Shown: positions 45,795-64,000 of the stretch, in pieces
Numbering within the stretch: position 1 is the first letter of the stretch
How the letters are laid out: each line of letters opens with the position of its first letter
Origin: Patagioenas fasciata
Taxonomy: Eukaryota; Chordata; Aves; Columbiformes; Columbidae
Reading direction: 5' to 3'
Length of the DNA stretch: 64,000 bases
Assembly: GCF_037038585.1 (NCBI RefSeq)
Contig: NC_092523.1
Span: 6,391,001-6,455,000 of the forward strand
Notes under the pieces: generated by a model
The model's input: only the letters and a program-made list of their open reading frames with translations
Databases searched by the model: none
What the model was told of the DNA's origin: nothing
Made by a program: the position numbers and the translations under genes

Positions 45795-46380
45795 ACGGAG
45801 GAATGGGGACCAGCAGGTCGAGGGAGGTTGCTCCCCCTCCACTCTGCCCTGGTGAGGCCACATCTGGAGAACTGCATCCAGTTCTGGGCTCCCCAGTTTA
45901 AGAAGGACAAGGAATTACTGGAGGGAGTCCAGCAGAGGGCTACGAAGATGATGAGGGGTCTGGAGCATCTTTCTTATGAGAAAAGACTGAGAGAGCTGGG
46001 GCTGTTCAGCCTGGAGAAGAGAAGCTGCAAGGGGATCTCATCAATGTTCATAAATATCTCCAGGGTGGGTGTCAAGAGGATGGACCAGACTCTGTTCAGT
46101 GGTGCCCAGCGATAGGATGAGGGGCAATGGGCACAGACTGAAGCACAGGAGGTTCCATCTGAATGTGAGGACAAACTTCTTCACTTCGAGGTGCCAGAGG
46201 CCTGGACCAGGCTGCCCAGAGAGGCTGTGGAGTCTAATTCTCTGGAGACATTCAAACCCACCTGGACACCTTCCTGTGTGATCTGCTCTGGTGAACCTGC
46301 TTTAGCAGGTGGGTTGGACTGGATGATCTCCAGAGATCCCTTCAACCCCAGCCAGTCTGTGATTCTGTGTGGCTCTGTGA
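45795..46380 (+). repeat. CR1 LINE 3' copy beside the RPIA promoter
   Basis: Plus-sense, from 'gaccagcaggtcgagggagg' through LVRPHLENCIQFWAPQF and ELLEGVQQRATKMMRG coding remnants to 'gtctgtgattctgtg'. The 95-codon open piece 45828-46115 is ORF2 tail. It begins about 120 bases from the ZNF143-like pair. Confidence 0.95.
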
Positions 46381-49084
46381 AATGTTCCACCTGGAAGTGC
46401 TGGAGGGGGGACAGAGAGGAGTAGGGGAGCCGCTGCACAGCGCCAGGCAATAAGATGAGCATAGGGGGGGTCACTGCAGCTCTGGGTGGGCTTCCAGAGG
46501 TTTTAAGGAGTTTGAGTAAAACTTTGTGTGTTGGGGGTTAAGGACTGGCAAGTGGGCCCTGCTCCAACTGGGAGCAATGGTGTCACACGACTTGTAAGCT
46601 GGAACAGGGATGTGACAACACACTCATCCCCTAACTCACTGTTATCAACCAGCACTTATTAGTCCTTATCCCACCTGGAAGGAGGGTCCAGGCAAAACCC
46701 CAAGATTTCTGCCAGGGACCACAGAGACTTTTTTTTTTCTGGCCATATATTTCCCCCCTCTATCCTGGGTTGGCATCTGCTGAAACCATTTCTGAAAAAT
46801 ATGAGAGACACATAAATTTCCTTCAGGTACCTCAGCACCAGCATTTCCAGTCCTGGGAGCCACATTAAGACCAGGCACAGGCATCTCAGTTTCTTTCCAG
46901 GCTGTAGTCTCACCAAGAAGGATGAGAATTGTGGGTATTTACCCCATACTACTCACTACAGGGTCAGACCACAATGTGTACAGAATATACTTTATTTGCA
47001 CAACAGAAAAGCTGCTGTTGGTCATTTTTTAAAATCCCGTGCATGACTGATTTGTTTTGTTGCCAACCTCTGTGATTCCGCTGTGATTTTTAAGGGCTAG
47101 AAACGTTTCCTTTTGTTTTCCCTGGGTCAGCACATGGGTCTTTGAACAATGGGGTGCTATTTCAACAAAGCCTGGATTTTCACTGCCCAGGCTTATCTCA
47201 GCCTGGTAAGGTCTCACCTTTCTCTACTGAGCAGGTGACTTGCTATTGAGAGCAGCACGTGATTGCTATACAGTTGTGCGGTGTTTTCTGCTGGCTGGCA
47301 ATGATCCTTCCTGCAAGTTACACAGTTTAAAGTGTAAATACGCACATCTAGTGGGATATATATTTTGGAAAGAATCACACCTAAGCACTGTGTTGTTCCT
47401 CGATGCATTAATGGTTGAACTGAAGGAACAGCTGACTGGGTTTGGGGTTATTCCATTCAGCATCCTAAATGTTTGCTGCCTGAAATGAAAAACAGTTATT
47501 GGGGTTTTACACTGATTCAGGAAGCCCAAACTTACACATGAGCATCTCTCAAATCTCACCAGAATGTGGAGCTTTAGTCCAGAAGTTAATTATGGGGCGA
47601 TAAACATGTTTGTATCCTCACAGCAACGGCTGGTGGCTTTGGCTTGAAAACACATCATGCGGTGCACACGCCTGGAGGAACGCGAACATTTCCACTTGTA
47701 GATAACGGGACTTTCTGTCAGCGATTTGTCTGAATCTGCTGGAGAGTCCCAGTGAAGGCAAGAAAATCTTTCATTTATGGTGTGCTGAGCTCTGGCTGTA
47801 CACAAAAAGGCAGCGTTGGACATTTTAGAAATGGATTTTCTTCACGTTTCAGTGACAACCAGCTCTGTTTGCAAACGGCTCAAAGTCCTTTTGCGCAAGC
47901 CTGTGTTTGCCCCATGTCAAAGCCTCTCTGGCAGCCAGCTCTCTTCCCCTCTCCTCCGGTAGAGAGGGAGGTGTTTGAACCTGCTTTGTTTCAACAGACA
48001 TTTTGCTTGTCGAACAGTGTGTCAACGGCAAGGTGTTAACTCCAGCAAAATGCCACGCTGATGAGCGGAGTAGCTCAGGCCATCAGGCTGGCACGGGTGG
48101 CTGCATGATTCTGGGTGCTGAATTCTGCATCTGAAGCTGAAATTACATGTTAGGAAATTACACGGTAGCCGAGATAACGGCTTGCTGTTGACAAAAAGGG
48201 AAGATCCTGCTCTTTACTCTCTTCACCCACCATCCCCTCTCAGGCTCGGGACGGAGTTTATGCCGGCTCTGGCATTCCTCTGACCCCATGCTGATTCACT
48301 TTGCCATGCAGACACAAAAAAAAAGCAGTTTCTTCTTGCCAGGTGAGTGAGGTTGAACTGGCTCAGCCAAGCTTGTAATATCTCTCTGAAGGGGAGTTTT
48401 GTAACTGGCTTAAGCTGTTCTGGTCTAAGGACTGCCCTCAAAAAGAAGCATTTGCACCCTACAGTTCATTGCTTACCAAGTTTTCCTGCTACTTCCATGT
48501 GTTGACAGCTGTTTATTTCCAAAAGTTAAAGCAATCAACAAAGTCAAAGTTAGTTTTCCTTGACCTTTCCTGGGGAAGGCAGCAAGATCAGTCAGCTGGG
48601 AGCAGGAAAGCTGTAGGAACATCTTCTGTGGCAGACTTAGCCCAGCTTAAACCTGTTGCAAAAGTGTATGCTAACCTGAGTGAAATCCCAGTGAAGGCAC
48701 TGTGGGTGTCAGATGGGTTTATCCAATGAACTGTAGGTCTCTCTCATTTGATAAGGCATGAAAGAGCTGAAAAACAAGCAGACATATCAAGGTAAAATTT
48801 CACCAATACACTGGAGAAACCAAGTGGAAGATTGAGCATTTCTGATTCATCTTTCCAGATGAACTCTCTTTCTGGTTGGCAGTGGCTCTCCAAGACTGTC
48901 ATGTCCCAGCAATGACATTCTTCCTACCTAATTTGTTATCTTGTCAACAACACCAACCTCACTGCTTGTCTTTGGTTTGATCTGTTGGATGAAGAATTGC
49001 TTCGATTTGTTTTGCTTGTGAAAAGACATCAGCAGGAACTCTAGTATACGGATTACAATATATGCGGGATTTTGATGGTCTGAA
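46381..49084. other. Intergenic spacer between RPIA and EIF2AK3, left part
   Basis: No gene, RNA gene or clear repeat recognised. Open frames are below 100 codons. Confidence 0.5.
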
Positions 49085-49767
49085 TTCTCCTGGGGGAGGG
49101 GGTACTGGTGGATGCAAAATTGGACATTAGCCGGCAATGTGCACTTGCAGCCCAGAAAGCCAGTCATATTTTGGGCTGTATCAAAAGCAGTGTGGCCAGC
49201 AGGTGGAGGGAGGTGATTCTACCCCTCTGCTCCACTCTGGTGAGACCCCACCTGGAGTCCTGTGTCCAGATCTGGGGTCCTCAGCACAGGAGAGACATGA
49301 ACCTGTTCGAGAGGGGCCAGAGGAGCCACAGAAATGATCTGAGGCTGGAACAGCTCTGCTGGGAGGACAGGCTGAGAGAGTTGGGGTGTTCAGCTGGAGA
49401 AGAGAAGGCTACAGGGAGACCCTATTGTGGCCTTTCAGTGCTTAAAAGGGGCCAGTAAGAAAGATGGGGACAGACTTTTTAGCAGGGTCTGTTGTGATAG
49501 GACAAGGGGTGATGGTTTTAAAGTAAAGGAGGGGAGATTCAGACCAGACATGAAGAAGAAATTTTTTACACTGAGGGTGGTGAAATGCTGTCCCAGGTTT
49601 CCCAGAGAGGTGGTGGATGCCCCATCCCTGGAGACATCCCAGGCCAGGCTGGACAGGGGTCTGAGCAACCTGATCTGGGTGAAGATGTCCCTGCTCATGG
49701 CAGGGGTGGCACTGGATGAGCTTTGAACGTCCCTTACAACCCAAACCATTCTATGATTCTATGAAAT
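49085..49767 (+). repeat. CR1 LINE 3' copy, about 680 bp
   Basis: Plus-sense. It starts in ORF2 (CALAAQKASHILGCIKSSVA) and keeps 117 codons of open frame (49108-49458) through VRPHLESCVQIWGPQ, then the RKKFFTLRV region, and ends with 'attctatgattctatgaaa'. It is 5'-truncated. Confidence 0.96.
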
Positions 49768-51959
49768 TATTATTTTGCAGGGGACTATGAATGGCCCTCA
49801 GTATAGGGCAGCCACGAGGTGGCAACACTGGGTGTTTGCTGCTGCTCCTTGCTGTGCTGACAGCAAGTTATTCAAGCAAAGCAGGCAGGTCTTCAGTGAA
49901 GTTACATACAACACCATTCCTATTAACACCCATCCATTCTGCAAGAACAGGCTTTGATTTCTGCATAAACGGCTGGTCAGATTTAAAGTTATTGTCATAT
50001 GATTGAAATAGATCTCTTATGTCAGTCAGTCAAAACAGAATGGAGAATGTGAGTCATGCTTTGCAAAAAGCAGGAAGTTTTGGTTTTGTTGGCACAAATT
50101 TTTAACAGAGAAAAAATATACGGCTGTATTGCCATGTTTGTCTTAAGGACTTGTGAATAACATTGTGCATACCTTAGAGAAATGTTTCCAAAACAGAAAA
50201 CTAAAAGATTTTACATTATGATTGTTATTCCTTATGCCTCAGTGGTAAAGAATCTAGGAGGAGTCTAGAAGAAAATGTGTACTCTCATAAAAGCTGGTAG
50301 AGCCGCCTTAAAATAAAAGGCTGCAATTAGAAGACCTGATCTGGGGCACAGGAGGGGAAGGAAATACAAGAAAATGAGGTAATACTCATAGGGACACTTG
50401 CACAAGGCTGTTATTGTTTTGCCTTAAGAGGAATAAACCTTCATGAACCATCACAAAGGTAAAAGTTCAAGTCTACTTGTGAAGTATGACGACATTCTGA
50501 AACTTGCTGGGGTTCTGTGGTTACTGCGTGTCTGTCTCTAAGTCCTTCGAACGACAAGTGGGACGAGAGATAAGTTACTGTAAAACGCATGGCACAGAAC
50601 TAGTTTGTCTATACATTTTATAACTATAATGGAGCTTAACATTTAAATATACTAGAGTTACCCTTCAACATGACTGTTCAAAACATTGCTATGCAAGACA
50701 GATTAATTTAAATGGGAACAGGTGCAGGGGAGGGCTAGTGAGATGAACAGGGGAGCCCAGAGCCAAAAGTGTAAGAATAAAAGCCTTTGGCATGGCTTAC
50801 CTGCCAAAACAGAAGGAATTTGATTATTCTTTATAAACATATGAATGGGTAAACACTCAAAAGTGAGGAGTTATCTAAATAAAGCAAATATTAACACAAG
50901 ACCATATGGATACAATAATAGAATGTCATTTAAGTTACTAAAAATGACATGAGCCTTTTGACATGTGGCACGAGGTAAACTCGGACTTTGATATAATGAA
51001 GTAAGTAAAAAAAAAAATAATCTCTGGATTGCAGTTCAGTGGTTGTCTGGGGAGCTGTGTTCATGCCCTGACTTTGCATACAGCTGGTGCTTTGAAAGAG
51101 CTATTTTTCAAACTCATAAGAAAATAGAGTGCAAACAGGAAGAAAAATCTAGGTAGAAGTCTAAAAATTACAAAGACAAGCTCCTCAAAAAGAGTTCACT
51201 GAGCAATCATAGAGCCACAATTTCAAAATCAAGAGAGAAAATACATTGACAATTCCTGTTTTAGTACTGATTAAAAATGAAGAATAAATAGCCAAAATGG
51301 GGAAAGCGGGAAATAAAATGTGTTGGTATAAATAAGAAGTTATGAGAAGCACAGCAGTTATTGGAAGGGAAGTACATCAAAGGAAATCCATAGCTGGCAA
51401 GGCTAAATCCCAGAAAACCCTTGTGATGGTACAGGCCCATTACTAGATGGACATGATTAAAATGTCAATAACAATGCAGGAGTGTTCATTGAACATTTAT
51501 GATCTATGTTTGTAAAGAAGCAAGAAGATATGTGGGTGGATTGCTTAACAGTGTTGTGATAAATTTCAGTCCATTATATGCTCTTGTCTTCCAGGGATGA
51601 CTGTGGCTCTGAAACAGCTACTCGGGAAATTCTGGAAAGCTAAAAAAGTACCAGGTTCGTATATGTCTTTAGAAAGCACAGTTGTACGATATGTAGTAAG
51701 TGCAAATGTAAGAACAGCTCCTGGCTAAATATCAAAAAAAGTTGCTATGTGACTCAGATTGAAGAATTACTAACACCAGTCAGACGTCTAATAGAAATCT
51801 CATTTCACGCTTCAAGAAGACAACAAATAATTCAATTCCCTCTGGAAGGTGTAATAAACATCTTAAAGGATTTTTACTTAAACTGCACAATATTTTAATG
51901 AAAAATAAAGCGTAATAAAGCATCAGTTAAACATACATAAACACTGGCCACATAGATTT
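49768..51959. other. Intergenic AT-rich spacer
   Basis: Stop-dense on both strands; no frame of note. Parts may be very old, unrecognisable LINE sequence, since the next interval is an old CR1 fragment. Confidence 0.45.
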
Positions 51960-52200
51960 TTTTTTAGCCAGTTATAAATCATTACTGAATAAGGCTGCTT
52001 CTAATGAGATCCCTCCAGGATAATGTGTGCTATACTACACATGTACATAATCAATATTTTCATTAGTCATTTGGAAGTAAATACAAAATCACTCCTAATG
52101 CAATTTGCGGATGACATCCACGTCAGCAGAGTGGTACGATCAGGATGACAAGGGCCCTTGTTCAAAACATGGCAAACTGGGTCCAGATAAAGGGACTGCC
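51960..52200 (+). repeat. Old CR1 LINE reverse transcriptase fragment
   Basis: The stretch near 52050-52130 reads like a decayed CR1 reverse transcriptase: 'atattttcattagtcatttg' and a segment coding MQFADDIHVSR, where FADD is the catalytic motif of the palm domain. Much more diverged than the other CR1 copies. Borders are uncertain; it may extend further left. Confidence 0.6.
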
Positions 52201-52785
52201 TCATAAAACAGATGCAAAGCCACATATCTCAGGTATGTATATGTACACAGAAAATAAAAGCATTGTGTTCTGTGCTTTCTAATGGCTTACAGTCTGCCTT
52301 TGCCCTGATGCCAAGGGGAGGCACACCAAGGGATTCACGAGAGCCTTTCCTACCCCTGTATACAGATAACACAGGACCCTAATATCTGTGTTCTGAAATT
52401 CAATACTGAAAAAAACTGGAAAAGGAGAGGGACAGAAAACTGTAATTTAAGGGCTGGAGGCAATGCCTCACAATGAGACTTCAAGAGTTTGTAAGTGAAT
52501 TGGTCTGTTGCAAAGAAGATAAACTTGATAAGCTACATACCTGACACAGAAAAACTCACAGTAGTATCACAAGCCATGGCAGGATCCTTGTCAGGCCGTA
52601 AGCACACAGTTGTGTGGACAGCAGCCAGTGTGGGGCATGGAGCTGAAAGAGCATCAGCTCCTGCTCCTCAGAGCAAAGGAGATAACGATAACTGCTGGAA
52701 GGAGGAAAAGTGGCCCTGGAAGGATGCAGAGGTGCCACCTGCTTGATGATCAAAATCTGTGAATAAGTAGAGGAAACATGAGTTG
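52201..52785. other. Intergenic spacer
   Basis: No feature recognised; an 83-codon plus-strand frame at 52495-52746 resembles nothing known. Confidence 0.45.
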
Positions 52786-53195
52786 AATCATAAAATCATT
52801 TCAGTTGGAAGAGACCCTCATGATCATTGAGTCCAAACATAACCTAACTCTAGCACTGAACCATGTCCCTAGGAACCTCACCTCTGCATCTTTTAAACCC
52901 CTCTGGGGATGGTGACTCCACCACTGCCCTGGGCAGCCTGTTCCAATGCCTGACAACTGTTTCTGGGAAGAAATGTTTCCTAATATCCAATCTAAACCTC
53001 CCCCAGCACAACCTGAGGCCATTTCCTCTTGTCCCATCACTTGCTACTTGGGAGAGGAGACCAACACCCTCCATGCTCCAATGTCCTTTCAGGTAGTTGT
53101 AGACAGTGATAAGGTCTCCCCTCAGCCTCCTTTTCTCCAGGCTGAACAGCCCCCAGTTCCTTCAGCTGCTCCCCATCAGACTTGTACCACAAGAT
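52786..53195 (-). repeat. CR1 LINE 3' fragment
   Basis: Antisense, starting 'aatcataaaatcatttcagt' and 'ttggaagagaccctcatgat', through the region whose minus strand codes [17 protein letters not shown]. Same subfamily as the copy at 18991. Confidence 0.93.
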
Positions 53196-53515
53196 GCCTC
53201 CAAGGCTGCCGTGATGCTTGGCAACTGCTCCTGGGCCCACAGGTCACTGTGTTGTGTATGTACCTACCCAGCCAAGCTCACCCTCCCAAGGCCAGGCCAG
53301 CCCGGGCTGCTGTGGGCTGGGGAACAAGCTCCTGAGGGGAGTGACTGATCCTGCCGTGCCCGTTCCTGAACACATGGGGCAACACCTGGAGCAATGCCTG
53401 AGGCACCGCCGGCCTCCAGAGCAGGGTGGCTGCTACGGGCACCTCAGGCAGGCTGGTATGTGCTGGTGTGGCTGTATGTGTGCGTGTTCCTGTCTCCGGG
53501 GAACTGCAGAGCAAC
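53196..53515. other. Unique spacer between CR1 copies
   Basis: About 320 bases with higher G+C. No gene or repeat recognised. Confidence 0.45.
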
Positions 53516-53943
53516 GAAAATGACGGAGTGGAGCATCTCCCGTATGAGGAGAGGCCGAGGAAAGTGAGTCTCTTTAGCTAGGAGAAGAGGTGACTGAGGG
53601 GTGACCTCATTAATGTTTATAAATATATAAAGGGTGAGTGTCAGGAGGATGGAGCCAGGCTCTTCTCAGTGACAACCAATAACAAGACAAGGGGCAATGG
53701 GTACAAACTGTAACACAAGAGGTTCCACTTAAATATGAAAAGAAACTTCTTCCCAGTGAGGCAGACAGAGCCTGGACCAGGCTGCCCAGGGAGGTTGTGG
53801 AGTCTCCTACTCTGGAGACATTCAGGCCCACCTGTACACCTTCCTGTGTAGCCTCATCTAGGTGTTCTTTCTGTGGCAGGGGGATTGGACTGGATGAGCT
53901 TTTGAGGTCCCTTCCAATCCCTAACAATCTGTGATTCTGTGAC
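53516..53943 (+). repeat. CR1 LINE 3' copy abutting the EIF2AK3 CpG island
   Basis: Plus-sense, from 'gacggagtggagcatctccc' to the terminal 'aatctgtgattctgtga'. The CpG island begins within a few bases of its 3' end. Confidence 0.94.
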
Positions 53944-53944
53944 T

Positions 53945-54617
53945 CCACCGGCCTCTCCCTCACACCGCCCGGGCCACACGTCGGGCCCCAGCGCCGAGCG
54001 GCCTCCGCCGTTCCCGCCAGACGAGTCCATTCCCCGTCCTCCTCCTGATTCCCCCCCCATCCCGCGCGCCAGGTGGTACGCGCCGCTGGCCCCGCCCTGC
54101 CGACACGGAGGAACAGCCACGTCTCCAAGGCGGCTCAGGGCCGGCCGGGAAGGGGCGGGGCTACACCGCTCGGCGCGCCAGTCAGCAGCACGTGTGGTGC
54201 GCCAGCTCCGCCAATCCCAGAGCAGGTCGGTGAATCATGCGCTTTCGATTGGTCGAGGCAGCGCTAGAGGGAGGGGAGAGAGCGGCGTGACTCCAATTGG
54301 CCCGGCAGCTCTGTTGACAAACACCGCTCCTTCCCGCCCTCTCCGCCCGCCGCACCAATCAAAAGGAACCAACGTCCTGAGCGGCGTGGCTCCGGCCCAA
54401 TGAGCGCCCTGCCCGCCGCGAAGGGGCGGGCGGAGGTGCCGGGGGCCGTTTCGCGCGGAGTGCCGGTACGTGGCGAACGGGCGGGGCGCGCGGCGGGGCG
54501 GGGCGCCGCGGGGAGGGCTGCGGCGCGCGGCGGGCGCCCATTCTGTGGCGGCGTTGGCGGCGGTGGCGGCAGCGTTCATGTCCTAACGGCCGGCGGCGGG
54601 CGAGCCGGGGCCCCTCC
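53945..54617 (+). promoter_or_regulatory. EIF2AK3: EIF2AK3 CpG-island promoter with CCAAT boxes
   Basis: GC-rich and CpG-dense up to the coding start. CCAAT boxes (NF-Y sites) are at 54211-54215, 54293-54297, 54355-54359 and 54397-54401, with inverted ones at 54248-54252 and 54296-54300. GC boxes (GGGGCGGG) occur near 54423 and around 54490. There is no TATA box. The box at 54355 is followed after nine bases by CCAAC, a near match to the ER stress element. The transcription start is not determinable from sequence. Confidence 0.8.
54355..54373 (+). promoter_or_regulatory. EIF2AK3: ERSE-like element
   Basis: CCAAT, nine bases, then CCAAC. The ER stress response element is CCAAT-N9-CCACG (NF-Y plus ATF6/XBP1), so the second half matches 4 of 5 positions. 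Spacing is exact. It may be chance given the number of CCAAT boxes here. Confidence 0.35.

Positions 54618-64000
<9,383 letters not shown>

Noticed and set aside
49768-52785. Search for endogenous retrovirus or LTR structure in the AT-rich spacer
   Set aside because: No paired terminal repeats, primer-binding site or recognisable gag, pol or env segment was seen.

Overview
The window is nuclear DNA from a bird. The evidence is about two dozen CR1 LINE 3' fragments on both strands, short introns, CpG-island promoters in an AT-rich background, and two recognisable vertebrate genes with spliced coding exons. The CR1 types and the general composition fit a neognath bird; I cannot name the species.

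Layout. From 1 to 8.6 kb is AT-rich sequence with no recognised gene. A CpG island at about 8.6-9.25 kb carries what looks like the first coding exon of an unidentified minus-strand gene (8961-9012), with an inverted CCAAT box and a ZNF143-like site upstream. From 9.3 to 28.4 kb is intergenic or unassigned sequence with many CR1 copies. From 28.4 to 45.7 kb lies the complete minus-strand gene RPIA (ribose-5-phosphate isomerase A): nine coding exons that join cleanly in phase to a 277-residue protein with all four catalytic residues at the bacterial enzyme's spacing. Intron 1 holds a GC-rich minisatellite with a unit of about 37 bp, and intron 8 holds a diverged 73-bp duplication. From 45.7 to 54.0 kb is the spacer between two head-to-head genes, mostly CR1 and AT-rich sequence. 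From 54.0 to 64.0 kb is the start of plus-strand EIF2AK3 (PERK): promoter with several CCAAT boxes, exon 1 (signal peptide and start of the lumenal domain), a 7.1-kb intron, exon 2, and part of intron 2. The remaining PERK exons lie beyond the right edge.

How the genes relate. RPIA makes ribose-5-phosphate in the pentose phosphate pathway; PERK is the ER stress sensor kinase that phosphorylates eIF2alpha. They are not functional partners. Their divergent order is also found in mammals, so this is conserved synteny. I found no CRISPR array, operon, recognisable endogenous retrovirus or new enzymatic system. The items most worth a second look are the unidentified CpG-island gene start, the possible two translation starts of RPIA, the inverted ZNF143-like pair at the RPIA promoter, the minisatellite, and an ERSE-like site at the EIF2AK3 promoter.
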